A DNA stretch of 64,000 bases from Aquimarina sp. BL5 (GCF_003443675.1 NZ_CP031963.1:1387501-1451500); one strand, 5' to 3'; counted from the first letter of the stretch, positions 35,201 through 44,924 are shown. Translations and numbers: made by a program. The notes: generated from the letters alone by a model not told the origin.

Positions 35201-35238
35201 ACTAACTAAATAGACAAAACGTTGTTTATTTAGTTAGT
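35201..35238. terminator. Bidirectional terminator hairpin
   Basis: ACTAACTAAATA and TATTTAGTTAGT form a perfect 12-bp stem with a 14-nt loop between two converging genes. Confidence 0.65.
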
Positions 35239-35262
35239 ATTAAAAACACATTCATTTTACTT

Positions 35263-37098
35263 TTATTCTGGAATGGTAAAGTAAAAGGTAGTTCCTTTTC
35301 CTTCTTCCGATTCTAACCAGATTTCGCCACTGTGTGATTCCACAATTTTTTTACAGTGCGCTAAACCTATTCCTGTACCCTGATATTTTTCTCTGGAATG
35401 CAACCTTTGGAAAATATCAAAAATCCTACTTTTATGGATTTCGGGGATTCCTATTCCATTATCTTTTATAGAGAACTCCCAATACTTTTTAGATTCGTCA
35501 TCTGCCTTCTTTTTCTGAACTGCATCAATATAAATTTCCGGGATCGTATTTTCATCTGTAAATTTAATTCCGTTGCTTACTAGATTTTGTAATAACAATC
35601 GTAACTCCATTGGATTACCTTTGATCGTGGGAAGATTATCAGATTGTATTTTTGCGTTTGTTCTCTCCAGTACATTTCTAAAATCTCCTTTTAATTCTCC
35701 CAAGATTTTATTCATATCTACATCAGAAAAATCTGTAGTTCTTCCTAGTCTGGAGTATTCTAACAATGAATCAATAAGATTCTTCATTCGTATACTGGCA
35801 TCTTTAATGAAGTCAAGGCTTTCTTTTCCTACCTCATCAAAACTATCTCCATAATCTTCTCTTATTAATCCAATAAAACTAGATATGGTATTTAATGGTT
35901 CCTGTAGATCATGGCTTGCTATGTATGCAAACTGCTCTAACTCTTTATTTTTAGATTCTAATATTAATGATTGCTCATATATTTCTTTGTTTTTCCCCTT
36001 TAATTCTAAGTTAAGTTTCTTTTTATTGAGATAATTTTTATAAATAACAAACCCAACAATTAACACTAACAGTATTAGAGCTATTAAAGACCAGTTAATT
36101 GTTTTCTGATCCTTAATTTCTGAACGTTGCTCCCCAAGTATTTTTTCCTGCTGTTTGATTTGATCATTTTGTTGATCTAAGAATTCCTGCTGTTTTTTTA
36201 TTTCCTCAGAACTAACTTTAATCTTTTCTTCTTGGGTTTTAATAAAAGTTAGCTGTTCCTGAATGTTCTTTTCTAATTCTTTTTCTATCAGTAGTTTTTC
36301 TTCGTATTTCTTTTCCCGGATTTTACTTTCACTAGATAATTCCTCTATCCATTTGTTTCGCTCACTGATACTCTCTTTTATAGTATCTATTGCTTTTTTC
36401 TGATTAAGTATTCTTTCTTCCTGCTCCCTAATTCGTTCTTCCTTATCTTTAATAGCTGCTTTTTGTTCTTCATTTTCATCCAATGCTTTTTCTAAGGAAT
36501 CTTCTGTAGATTTAAATAAGCCTCTCCATTTTTGAGAAGAAGTTATCGCATACTGCTTTAATGAAGGTGCTATCACAAAATTTTCATTCGTAATTCTATC
36601 TTCATTGATTTCATATTCGAATGAACTCCCCACATTAACCATATTAACCATAGAGGTATTATAGTTATAATCTTCAGTTACTAGTAGAATATTTTTTTCT
36701 GAAATTTTACTTAGAATATAATTAATATCATAATTATATTTATTGTTCACGTACAATACCTGTATATCCTTGATATTTTTGACAAACTGAAAGCGTACAA
36801 TTTCTAAAGGTTTTCCAAAAATATTACGTTTTTGGGCCATTGATTTCAAGTCTATAATTGTACGATCTGGCCCCAGAACACCTATTTTAAAAGTATCTAT
36901 TTGGTCTATTTCAGACCAACTTACTTGTTGCGCGAAGTTATAAATGAATATAGCACGCTGAACTCTTTTTACTTCTTCGGTACTCGTATCTTGTCCCGAT
37001 ACGGTTGCTAAATTCAAGATACTGAGTAACATGAATAGCATACATGGGATATGAAGCTTACTAAAAGAAAAATAAAAAAAATTACATGGACTATTCAT
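35263..37098 (-). CDS. YfiR-domain sensor histidine kinase
   Basis: A 611-residue protein. A signal/hydrophobic start (about 15-33) is followed by a periplasmic YfiR-like domain (about 45-185, VLGPDRTII and LLVTEDYNY). A long coiled coil (about 190-330, EEQKAAIKDKEERIREQEER) and a membrane helix (about 332-350) come next. The C-terminal kinase has phosphoacceptor ASHDLQEPLNTISSF (about 390-405), the N box QNLVSNGIKFT, the G boxes DNGIGIP and GTGIGLAH. YfiR proteins sense envelope conditions. Its start overlaps the receptor gene stop by one base (TAATG), so the two are translationally coupled. Confidence 0.9.
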   Translation of the reverse strand: MNSPCNFFYFSFSKLHIPCMLFMLLSILNLATVSGQDTSTEEVKRVQRAIFIYNFAQQVSWSEIDQIDTFKIGVLGPDRTIIDLKSMAQKRNIFGKPLEIVRFQFVKNIKDIQVLYVNNKYNYDINYILSKISEKNILLVTEDYNYNTSMVNMVNVGSSFEYEINEDRITNENFVIAPSLKQYAITSSQKWRGLFKSTEDSLEKALDENEEQKAAIKDKEERIREQEERILNQKKAIDTIKESISERNKWIEELSSESKIREKKYEEKLLIEKELEKNIQEQLTFIKTQEEKIKVSSEEIKKQQEFLDQQNDQIKQQEKILGEQRSEIKDQKTINWSLIALILLVLIVGFVIYKNYLNKKKLNLELKGKNKEIYEQSLILESKNKELEQFAYIASHDLQEPLNTISSFIGLIREDYGDSFDEVGKESLDFIKDASIRMKNLIDSLLEYSRLGRTTDFSDVDMNKILGELKGDFRNVLERTNAKIQSDNLPTIKGNPMELRLLLQNLVSNGIKFTDENTIPEIYIDAVQKKKADDESKKYWEFSIKDNGIGIPEIHKSRIFDIFQRLHSREKYQGTGIGLAHCKKIVESHSGEIWLESEEGKGTTFYFTIPE

Positions 37099-39815
37099 TA
37101 TAATCGCAACAATAGCCGAAGATAGTAATTAGCTCCATTTACTCCAAATTGCTGCACTCTTCTACTATATATAAAATTACCATTACTTGTATTTGCAGAA
37201 TGCGTATGCTTGTCTGGAAATACATTAAAAACATTATTCCCCCCTAAGGTACATTTTATATAATCGTTTACCTGATATGAAATAGCTAAATCCGTTGTCA
37301 ACTTGGGAGAAAAAGTTTGGTCTCGCGATTCGACTGTTCCTGTATATTCATTTAAGACCCAATTGGTCTGATCTCCATCATCTGGATGAATAAATTGTAC
37401 TTCTCCAAAAAGCGTATTTACCATCTGCAATCGAAATTTATCAAACTCATAAGACACTAAAGAATTTATCTTGTAATTAGGCTGGGCTGATTCTACACGA
37501 GCAATCTCTTCTCTATTAAACAATACATCTTCCTGCCCCACAAGAGAAGGAGAAACTTTAATACGGCCTTTTACCTTAGTATTTGTAATATTCGCTCCTA
37601 AAGTGGCATCCAATTTTCCTGTTCCAATAGTGGTTTTATAAACTAGACCTATATCAGCTCCTGATGTTCTGGAATCAATGGCGTTTGTGAAAAATTGTGC
37701 TGCTCCAACACCGAATGGTTCTAAAATCGTTTCGTATCCTTCTGCAAACCTACCGGAGAGCACAATTCTATCATCTATATTGATCAAATAATAATCAAAC
37801 GTAAATGTAAAATTTTCATTTAGCTTTCCACTGAATCCTGCACTAAAGTGCTTTGATAGTTCTGGCTTTAATTTTTCTATTCCAAAACCTTCTGAACCAG
37901 TCGTAACTGCACTTTCGTTATTAAAAGTTCCAACCCGAAGACTTTCTCCATTAATAAACTGCGTACTTATATTCTGAAAGAATACCTGATGAAGTGATGG
38001 GGCCCTAAAACCTGAAGAGAATCCGGCACGAACACTAATCAGATCATTGATTCTATATCTGCTTGATAGTTTCCAGATAGCCTGGCCACCAAAATCATTA
38101 TAGGCTTCGTATCGTCCGGCGGCTTTTATTAATAATTTTTCTGATACATTAGTTTCTATATCTAAATAAGCTGAACTATTAGTTCTAAAACGATTTAACT
38201 CATTTTCTGGTTGAAAACCAGGAAAAACCTGGGCTCCAGCTGCTCTAGGCAATTCTTCTCCCAACTCATTAAAATATGTGCTACCTCCATTTATAAATGA
38301 AGCCTCTTCACCAGCTATGATCTGGTAATTCTCTACTCTTAGCTCAGCTCCAAATGCGATGTTTACACCATTAAGCCAATCAAAATTCTTTGAAAGATCT
38401 AGATTAGTTGTATTCTGCTGGTACTCAAATCCACCTGCATAAAAAGTTCTAGGAGAAGCTACTCCTAATGAAGCATTATTAGAGTTATTAACTGTGTAAT
38501 CTAAGCTATTGATACCAATAGAATGGCTAAAATCTACATTCCATCCATTCTTAACTCCCCTAATCCCACCTGCTACTACATCATCCTGAATATCAGTTAA
38601 TATTTGAGGTGAGAAACCATTAGGAAATAGTTCTGGTACAACTCTACCCTGATTTTTTGGAAAACGGTAAAAACCGGCAGCTACACCCTCTCTATAATTT
38701 CTTCCTCCTTGAAGATAAAATGTTGCATTATCCGACATTTTGATTTCGCCATTAAAGGCTAATGCTAGATTTTGTGTCTCAGCACTTCCGATTTCCATAA
38801 CTCTTCGTCCAGAATATCCTGTCTGATTAAAAAAATTATTGTCCTGAATCAGCTGCTCATCTTCTACTAAATCATCTGTATAGACCGTACCTGTATAATC
38901 TCCTGCTCTATTTACTGATTCTCTATCTCTATATTCTGCAGTTACATTTATAAATCCTTCCTTTCCTATTTTCAATCCAAAATTAGCAGCAGAATATGTA
39001 GTAAACCCATCTCCTTCTGTAGTAATACCTACCCTATTATCGATACTAATGACTTCCGTTTGTTTTTTTAGAATAATATTTATTACTCCCGCAATAGCAT
39101 CAGATCCATATTGTGAAGTTGCGCCATCTCGCAATATCTCGATACGTTCTATAGAAGCAATTGGTATGGCATTAAAATCCGTACCAACGGTACCTCTGCC
39201 TACAGTTCCATTTACATTAAGCAAAGAACTATTATGTCTTCTTTTTCCATTGACCAAAACCAATATTTGATCAGGTCCCAACCCTCTGAGGGTAGCCGGA
39301 TCTATATGATCTGTTCCATCTGCTATAGTCTGATGGGTAGAATGAAATGAGGGAACCAAGTAATGCAAAATATGACTTAATTCAATTTGTGAAGAATTCG
39401 TAATCTCTTGTGGAGAAATAATATCTACAGGAGCAGTCGTTTTAAGAAGAGATCTTGGTTTTGCTCTGGAGCCAAGAGAAATTGGTTGATCCATAGAAAA
39501 TCCTGTTTCCAATATAAAATCCACCTGAGCAGTTTCGCCTACTTTCACCTGTGTTGTTTTAGAAACCGAATTATACATAACAAATCCTGCTGTTACTACA
39601 TATTCTCCTTCGTCTACGTTAAAGGTATAATTACCATTTACATCTGTGGTGGTCTTTTGATCTGTTCCTTCGATACTAACTCTCGCGCCTGGCAAGCTAC
39701 CAAACTGATCAGAAACATTACCTGAAATTATAGCTCTTGATTGAGATGAAACTATCTGGCAAAAACAAAAAAATAATACATAGGCGATACAGGATGTAGA
39801 CTCCAATCTAACCAT
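37098..39815 (-). CDS. TonB-dependent receptor
   Basis: A 905-residue outer-membrane protein. The signal peptide is followed by a CarboxypepD_reg-like domain (about 27-112: GNVSDQFGSLPGARVSIEGTD). The plug domain (about 125-250) has LVNGKRRHNSSLL, IERIEILRDGATSQYGSDAIAGVINI. A 22-strand barrel follows, with terminal YYLRLLLRL. It is not of the SusC type and has no SusD partner. Substrate unknown. The one-base overlap with the kinase gene suggests that receptor occupancy and signalling are linked. Confidence 0.92.
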   Translation of the reverse strand: MVRLESTSCIAYVLFFCFCQIVSSQSRAIISGNVSDQFGSLPGARVSIEGTDQKTTTDVNGNYTFNVDEGEYVVTAGFVMYNSVSKTTQVKVGETAQVDFILETGFSMDQPISLGSRAKPRSLLKTTAPVDIISPQEITNSSQIELSHILHYLVPSFHSTHQTIADGTDHIDPATLRGLGPDQILVLVNGKRRHNSSLLNVNGTVGRGTVGTDFNAIPIASIERIEILRDGATSQYGSDAIAGVINIILKKQTEVISIDNRVGITTEGDGFTTYSAANFGLKIGKEGFINVTAEYRDRESVNRAGDYTGTVYTDDLVEDEQLIQDNNFFNQTGYSGRRVMEIGSAETQNLALAFNGEIKMSDNATFYLQGGRNYREGVAAGFYRFPKNQGRVVPELFPNGFSPQILTDIQDDVVAGGIRGVKNGWNVDFSHSIGINSLDYTVNNSNNASLGVASPRTFYAGGFEYQQNTTNLDLSKNFDWLNGVNIAFGAELRVENYQIIAGEEASFINGGSTYFNELGEELPRAAGAQVFPGFQPENELNRFRTNSSAYLDIETNVSEKLLIKAAGRYEAYNDFGGQAIWKLSSRYRINDLISVRAGFSSGFRAPSLHQVFFQNISTQFINGESLRVGTFNNESAVTTGSEGFGIEKLKPELSKHFSAGFSGKLNENFTFTFDYYLINIDDRIVLSGRFAEGYETILEPFGVGAAQFFTNAIDSRTSGADIGLVYKTTIGTGKLDATLGANITNTKVKGRIKVSPSLVGQEDVLFNREEIARVESAQPNYKINSLVSYEFDKFRLQMVNTLFGEVQFIHPDDGDQTNWVLNEYTGTVESRDQTFSPKLTTDLAISYQVNDYIKCTLGGNNVFNVFPDKHTHSANTSNGNFIYSRRVQQFGVNGANYYLRLLLRL

Positions 39816-39950
39816 AAGGGGTAATTTTAAAATTATTTCCTATTAAAAATGCGTGTGTGTTTAAATTATCTTAGCAAGATAAATAATAAAAAATCAAAAA
39901 AATTCTTAAAAGAGGTATTCTTTTGTAAATAAATCAAAGAATTCGATTTA

Positions 39951-40358
39951 CTATATTAAAGTTAATTCTTCATTAAAATACTCCATCATTATAGTATCCA
40001 TAACAACTCTGGAAAGCATTTTTCCTTTAAAACCTTTAATCTCCGGGATTGCATCTGCTATAGCTCTATCTTCTGCTGCTAACACGGAACCAAGCATCAA
40101 AAAAATGTTTGTCTTTCTAAATACATTTTCTAGTTTTTGAAATTCTGACAAAAACTTCCAACCATTCATTACAGGCATATTGATATCTAAAAAAATTATT
40201 TCAGGTATAATTCCTGATTTAATAATTTCCAGAGCTTCTAAACCATTTTTAGCAACTAATATTTCATCAGCGTATCCTGTTTTTGAAAGTATTATTTTAT
40301 TAAAAAAAATAGTCGCTTCACTATCATCTACCAAAAGTATTCGTCTTATTGTTTTCAT
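39951..40358 (-). CDS. Single-domain response regulator, type A1
   Basis: A 135-residue receiver with no output domain. The acidic pair is VDDS (about 11-14) and the phospho-Asp lies in FLDINMPVMNGW (about 56-67). The usual switch Thr/Ser position is glycine (FLMLGS), and the Lys-Pro motif is KML rather than KP. Such degenerate receivers may act as phosphate sinks or constitutive binding partners. It is the last of four receivers on the same strand, immediately left of the receiver starting at 40777. Confidence 0.85.
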   Translation of the reverse strand: MKTIRRILLVDDSEATIFFNKIILSKTGYADEILVAKNGLEALEIIKSGIIPEIIFLDINMPVMNGWKFLSEFQKLENVFRKTNIFLMLGSVLAAEDRAIADAIPEIKGFKGKMLSRVVMDTIMMEYFNEELTLI

Positions 40359-40777
40359 ATAAATGGAGTTACAAAAAAGTGTTTTTCTATTACATTATTT
40401 AACAACGGGAATGATAATGGTTTACTAATAAGGTCTTCAACTAAAGAATTAGCTTTAGAGTTTTCTATGTCTTTAACATCAGAAGAAGTAGTTAATATTA
40501 TTACTTTAATATCTTTAATAATATGATGATTTAACTTTGAATATTCTATCAGGAACTCCCAACCATTCATGGCTGGCATATTAAGATCTAAAAAAATTAA
40601 ATCTGGTTTTAATGCTATTCCTTTTTCTACATTCATTAAATATTTTAAAGCAGCTTCTCCGCTCTGCTTTACTTGTATGTTGTCAAAATTGCTATGTTTC
40701 GATAAAACCATACTATTATAAAAGTTGGTAGGTCTATCGTCATCTATTAACAAAACGCAGTTAACTAAAGTATTCAT
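40355..40777 (-). CDS. Single-domain response regulator, type B1
   Basis: A 140-residue receiver (ATG at 40777; a TTG 14 codons upstream would add a poor leader). Motifs are complete: LLIDDDRPTNFYN, phospho-Asp FLDLNMPAMNGW, switch ILTTSSDVKD and Lys-Pro ISKPLSFPLL. It overlaps the type A1 gene by 4 bp. It is a paralogue of the receiver at 41411-41839. Confidence 0.87.
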   Translation of the reverse strand: MNTLVNCVLLIDDDRPTNFYNSMVLSKHSNFDNIQVKQSGEAALKYLMNVEKGIALKPDLIFLDLNMPAMNGWEFLIEYSKLNHHIIKDIKVIILTTSSDVKDIENSKANSLVEDLISKPLSFPLLNNVIEKHFFVTPFI

Positions 40778-40914
40778 AATATATTTTTGTTGGTATACAC
40801 CAAAAAAAACACATAACAATAAAAAAGTAATAGCAATCTATAATTTTAGTCTCTCGCTTTACGGTTAAATGCAAAAAAGACCGATAAAGTGTATTTATTT
40901 GTAGTTAAGTATGT

Positions 40915-40942
40915 TTGTTATACTTTTTTTTAAGTATAACAA
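40915..40942. other. Perfect inverted repeat between receiver genes
   Basis: TTGTTATACTT and AAGTATAACAA are perfect 11-bp arms around a six-base T loop. It lies between type A2 and type B1 genes. It could be an RNA hairpin limiting read-through between the two receiver pairs. There is no U tract after the stem on the minus strand. Confidence 0.4.
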
Positions 40943-40966
40943 CTAAACAAATGAGTTGGTTAATTT

Positions 40967-41368
40967 TTAGTTTGAAGGTTTATTGAAATACTTAGATACT
41001 ATTTCCAAAACAATTTCCTTGGTTAACATCTTTTCTCTAAATTCAGTTACTTGAGGAAAAGATTTTAGCATTTTTTCTTCTTCTGCCCTTAACTTAGCAC
41101 CTATCATTATAATGATTTTTGAACTTTTATAAGCAGCTGATAACTGATTGTGTTGTTCCAGAAACTCCCAACCATTCATTACAGGCATATTTAGATCTAA
41201 AAAAATTATTTCGGGAATGGTATCAGATTGTAGATATTTCAAGGCATTACTACCATTAGTAGCTATAAGCACTTCTTCTACACAGTCTGTTTTTTGGATA
41301 ATGGTTTTATTAAAAAAATTGGTTGAGTTACTATCATCAACGAGAAGAAAGCGTTTTAACTTAGTCAT
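40967..41368 (-). CDS. Single-domain response regulator, type A2
   Basis: A 133-residue receiver and close paralogue of type A1: LLVDDSNSTNFFNKTI, FLDLNMPVMNGWEFL. As in A1, the switch region is IIMIGAKL (Gly in place of Thr/Ser) and the conserved Lys is followed by Met (REKML). It lies downstream of type B2 with a 42-bp gap. With B2 it forms the second pair of the duplicated set. Confidence 0.85.
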   Translation of the reverse strand: MTKLKRFLLVDDSNSTNFFNKTIIQKTDCVEEVLIATNGSNALKYLQSDTIPEIIFLDLNMPVMNGWEFLEQHNQLSAAYKSSKIIIMIGAKLRAEEEKMLKSFPQVTEFREKMLTKEIVLEIVSKYFNKPSN

Positions 41369-41410
41369 TTTAAAAAATATGCCTTATTAAATCATAGTAC
41401 TCAAGGGATC

Positions 41411-41839
41411 TCACAAATTACTAACGGTACTTTTCGAAAAATGTTTTTCTATAACGTTATCTAGCAAATCTAATGATAAGGGTTTATTTATAAAATCATC
41501 TACAGAATGATTTTTTATTGATTCATTAACATCATCAGGATTAGAAGATGTAGATAACAAAATTACCTTAATTCCTTCTGTGGTTCTCTTATCCAATTTA
41601 GCAAACTCTATCAAAAACTCCCATCCATTCATGGCTGGCATATTGATATCCAGAAAAATAAGATCTGGTTTCATTGCTGTTTGGTTTTTTACATTGGTTA
41701 GATATTCCAGTGCAGCTTTCCCACTCTGTACTGTATTTATATTATCAAAACTATCGTGTCTGGTGACTACTCTTTCATTAAAGAAATTTGTAGCTTTATC
41801 ATCATCGATTAGCAGAACACAAGTGACCGATTTCCCCAT
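41411..41839 (-). CDS. Single-domain response regulator, type B2
   Basis: A 142-residue receiver starting at an ATG (MGKSVTCVLLIDDD). A TTG four codons upstream is less likely. All receiver motifs are complete: LLIDDDKATNFFN, FLDINMPAMNGW, ILLSTSSNPDD and FINKPLSLDLL. It is the first gene of the four-receiver group and closest in sequence to type B1. Confidence 0.87.
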   Translation of the reverse strand: MGKSVTCVLLIDDDKATNFFNERVVTRHDSFDNINTVQSGKAALEYLTNVKNQTAMKPDLIFLDINMPAMNGWEFLIEFAKLDKRTTEGIKVILLSTSSNPDDVNESIKNHSVDDFINKPLSLDLLDNVIEKHFSKSTVSNL

Positions 41840-42052
41840 AAAATTTTCCAATTACATTCAAAAGAACTAAACTTATTTGACATATACATCATAAAACCAG
41901 ACTTTCCCGAGCACTTTTCGTTCAAAAACCTAATTTAAACGACAAAACAACATCAAATGTTTTACCGTATATAAATTACGGAAATAAAGCATTAAAAAAA
42001 GCCTCTTACTAAAATTGAGAATCGTTTAACAGACTGCTATTAAAAATAAATG

Positions 42053-42060
42053 TACTTTTG
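42053..42060 (+). promoter_or_regulatory. Candidate -7 element before the FemAB/GNAT-like gene
   Basis: TACTTTTG fits TAnnTTTG. It overlaps a possible TTG start, which argues that translation begins at the ATG at 42106. A matching -33 TTTG at proper spacing is not evident. Confidence 0.35.
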
Positions 42061-42105
42061 ATTGAACTCAGACAGTTATTTGTCAATAACATTTGTAAGG
42101 GATTT

Positions 42106-43293
42106 ATGCTTGACAAAATAAAAAACAGGTGCAAAGCCACCACATTACATTATTCAATATTTAAAAGTACTAATGATATTCCGTCAAATGACTGGAATCG
42201 TATAAATAATGAAAACAATCTTTTTCTTACATTAGATTATCTTAATACGCTAGAGAATACTTTATCAGCAACTATTGGATTCAGGTATATTGTATTTTAT
42301 GATCAAAATGAGCCGGTAAGTATTGCCGTAACTCAACTTATTACATTTAACACAAAAGATCTAAAATTTCAGGAATTTCCTTGCAGAATAAGCGATGCTA
42401 TTAAAAATACTTTCATGAAAAGTATGGATGTTAGAGTATTGGTCTGTGGGAATCTATTTTCTTGTGGTGAACATGGTTTTTTGTATTCCGATAAAATTAG
42501 TGCCAAGGAAGCTTTTGAAAACTTATCTGATGCATTACGAGAAATCAGAAAAACTGAAACATCTGATAAACCTTCTTTTATTTTATTAAAAGAATTCTGG
42601 CCAACGTCTTTTGATCAAAGTGATTATATTAAAGATCAGAAATTTAGAGAATTTAGGATTGATGTGAATATGGTATTGCAATTACATCCTAATTGGAATG
42701 ATTTTGAAGACTATCTAAGTAGTATGAAGACCAAGTTTAGAACCAGAGCTAAAAAAGTTTTCAAAAAATCTTCAGATATAATAATCAAAGATTTTACTGC
42801 TGAAGATATAGATCAATATAAAAATGCAATTGACAAATTGTACCTTTCGGTGTTGGACAACGCTGATTTTAAAATAGGAAAATTAGATGCCATCACTTTT
42901 AGAAATCTAAAAAAAACGCTTTATGATTCCTTTATTTTCAAGGCTTATTTTCTAGATGATAAATTAGTTGGCTTCACTACTTCTTTTATTCTAAACAATG
43001 TTGTAGAAGCAAATCATATAGGAATTGATTACACATATAACAAATCTCATGACGTTTATCAAAGAATGTTATATGACTACGTTGATCTATCTATTCAGAA
43101 GAATGTTAATGAACTAAGATTAGGCAGAACTGCAGAGATTATTAAAAGTTGTGTAGGTGCTAAACCTGTGGAAATGAAACTTTATGTTCGTCATGGTAAC
43201 TCTATCTCCAATAAACTTTTAAAACCTTTGGTCGAATTTATTTCTCCTAGTGAATATGAGGTACGAAATCCGTTTAAACTTCAATTAAGTTAA
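42106..43293 (+). CDS. GNAT/FemAB-like acyltransferase-family protein
   Basis: A 395-residue protein from the ATG at 42106; a TTG 48 bp upstream would overlap a promoter-like element. Two GNAT-like halves are present, with the C-terminal one clearest: YLDDKLVGFTTSFIL, EANHIGIDYTYNKSHDVYQRM and NELRLGRTAEIIKSCVG (about 290-370). A basic stretch MKTKFRTRAKKVFKKS precedes it. This is the FemAB-like/peptidogalycan-recognition acyltransferase type. Substrate unknown. It ends 2 bp before the YdjM-like gene, so the two are co-transcribed. Confidence 0.78.
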   Translation: MLDKIKNRCKATTLHYSIFKSTNDIPSNDWNRINNENNLFLTLDYLNTLENTLSATIGFRYIVFYDQNEPVSIAVTQLITFNTKDLKFQEFPCRISDAIKNTFMKSMDVRVLVCGNLFSCGEHGFLYSDKISAKEAFENLSDALREIRKTETSDKPSFILLKEFWPTSFDQSDYIKDQKFREFRIDVNMVLQLHPNWNDFEDYLSSMKTKFRTRAKKVFKKSSDIIIKDFTAEDIDQYKNAIDKLYLSVLDNADFKIGKLDAITFRNLKKTLYDSFIFKAYFLDDKLVGFTTSFILNNVVEANHIGIDYTYNKSHDVYQRMLYDYVDLSIQKNVNELRLGRTAEIIKSCVGAKPVEMKLYVRHGNSISNKLLKPLVEFISPSEYEVRNPFKLQLS

Positions 43294-43295
43294 TT

Positions 43296-44309
43296 ATGGA
43301 TTCATTAACCCAGATTGTACTTGGTGCTGCAGTAGGTGAAGCTGCCATAGGGAAAAAAGTTGGTAATAAGGCAATGCTTTGGGGAGCCATTGCGGGAACA
43401 ATTCCGGATCTAGATGTCATGGCTAAATTGTTTTTTGACAATGTTACTGCCAATGAATTGCATAGAGGATTTTCTCATTCTATATTGTTTAGCGTCATTA
43501 TGGCACCAATCCTCGGATGGTTGGTTGCTAAATTATATAGAAATAAAGAAGCTGATTGGAAAGATTGGACAAAATTGATGTTTCTCGGACTATTTACACA
43601 CCCAATTCTGGATGCTTTTACAACTTGGGGAACGCAGTTATTCTGGCCTCTAAACTATAAAGTAGCTTTCAATAATATTTTTGTAGTGGATCCATTGTAT
43701 ACAGTTCCATTTTTGATCTTTCTTATTATTGCCATGTTTTATAAGAGAACACACCCGAAAAGACGAAAATTTAATAATCTTGGATTATATTGTAGTTGTA
43801 TCTATCTACTGATCACCCTTTTTCTTCAACGATCTGCAGAATCTAATTTTACGATTAATCTAGAGAATCAACACGTACAATATAATGAGATACAAACCCG
43901 CCCTACTCCGCTTAATAGTATTTTGTGGACTGCCAATATAGAAACTAAAGACTCATTTCTTATCGGTTATTATTCATTTCTTGATGAACCGGATATCATT
44001 GACTTTGCTGAGTTTCCTAAAAATCATCATTTATTGGGAAATCTAAAAGATGATCCATTAATTCCACGTCTCATCAAATTAACTGAAGGCTGGTATACTA
44101 TCGAAAAAGATGATGATAAAACCTATTTTAATGATCTTAGGTTTGGCCAATTAGGAATGGGAGCAGATGCTAACCGTTTTGTATTCAGTTATGAGCTATA
44201 TTATGATACTAATGGCGAATTAAAAGCTAAAGAAAGAGAACGCGTTATTGAAGATGCTACTCCAATGCTTAAAAAGCTTTTCGCGCGAGTACTTGGAGAT
44301 AAATCATAA
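43296..44309 (+). CDS. YdjM-family membrane-bound metal-dependent hydrolase
   Basis: A 337-residue protein of the LexA-binding/YdjM inner-membrane hydrolase family. The N-terminal DSLTQIVLGAAVGEAAIGKK is diagnostic. GAIAGTIPDLDVMAKL and HRGFSHSILFS carry the Asp/His metal ligands, and FLGLFTHPILDAFTTWGTQL is a second His/Asp set. About four membrane helices lie in the first 190 residues, followed by a soluble C-terminal domain. It is coupled to the acyltransferase-like gene (2 bp) and ended by a strong terminator. Confidence 0.9.
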   Translation: MDSLTQIVLGAAVGEAAIGKKVGNKAMLWGAIAGTIPDLDVMAKLFFDNVTANELHRGFSHSILFSVIMAPILGWLVAKLYRNKEADWKDWTKLMFLGLFTHPILDAFTTWGTQLFWPLNYKVAFNNIFVVDPLYTVPFLIFLIIAMFYKRTHPKRRKFNNLGLYCSCIYLLITLFLQRSAESNFTINLENQHVQYNEIQTRPTPLNSILWTANIETKDSFLIGYYSFLDEPDIIDFAEFPKNHHLLGNLKDDPLIPRLIKLTEGWYTIEKDDDKTYFNDLRFGQLGMGADANRFVFSYELYYDTNGELKAKERERVIEDATPMLKKLFARVLGDKS

Positions 44310-44339
44310 AAAAAGAGTCCGAAATATCGGACCCTTTTT
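44307..44339. terminator. Intrinsic terminator
   Basis: AAAAAGAGTCCG and CGGACCCTTTTT form a stem with one mismatch and a six-base loop, followed by T. It lies right after the YdjM-like gene and also serves the convergent DUF1761 gene. Confidence 0.75.
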
Positions 44340-44356
44340 ATATGTGTTATTATTTG

Positions 44357-44857
44357 TTAAGTGAATTCACAAATCATTCCTCCCATTAACGCAAGACACA
44401 CTGTCCAATACCCTACATTAATGGCTATATATTTAAACCCTTTTCTTTCGAATAAAGCATTGGTTCCCAGTACAGGTAACACAAAAAATATTCCAGCCAT
44501 TGCACCGTGCAAAGCTCCATGTTTAAATGTTCTGAAATTAGCTCCATACTTATTTATAAAATCTTGGGTATACTGATAGATCTCTGTACCTTCCTTTGCT
44601 AAGTCAGGTTCATTCATTAAGGTCTGAAAAAAACCATTTTGATGTATTACCATAGTTGGAAGAGAAGAAGCTAACATAAGACTTAGAATAAGAGAAATAA
44701 CAAATATTACTATCATATTTCCCCCTTTTAAATCTTCTGTAGTAAATCCACAAGCATTCATCCAGACGGTTCCAAAAACCTTTGGGTTGTACCATATAAA
44801 TCCTAATATCGTAGGAATAAGAGCTGCGATCGCAACTATCACTAAATTAAATTCCAT
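44357..44857 (-). CDS. DUF1761 membrane protein
   Basis: A 166-residue membrane protein with four helices (about 3-22, 48-68, 113-133 and 143-163). The N-terminal motif IPTILGFIWYNPKVFGTVW and the C-terminal GYWTVCLALMGGMI match DUF1761. Function unknown. It is transcribed toward the YdjM-like gene, and the LysE-type gene follows on its other side in the same direction (67 bp). Confidence 0.85.
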   Translation of the reverse strand: MEFNLVIVAIAALIPTILGFIWYNPKVFGTVWMNACGFTTEDLKGGNMIVIFVISLILSLMLASSLPTMVIHQNGFFQTLMNEPDLAKEGTEIYQYTQDFINKYGANFRTFKHGALHGAMAGIFFVLPVLGTNALFERKGFKYIAINVGYWTVCLALMGGMICEFT

Positions 44858-44924
44858 ATCGGTTTGTTTTTTAAGTTGTTACTCAAATATAATGAAAATC
44901 AACTTCATCAAATATTACTAAATA

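Noticed and set aside
42058..42105. N-terminal extension of the GNAT/FemAB-like protein from a TTG
   Set aside because: The TTG overlaps a TACTTTTG promoter-like element, and a good ATG lies 48 bp downstream.
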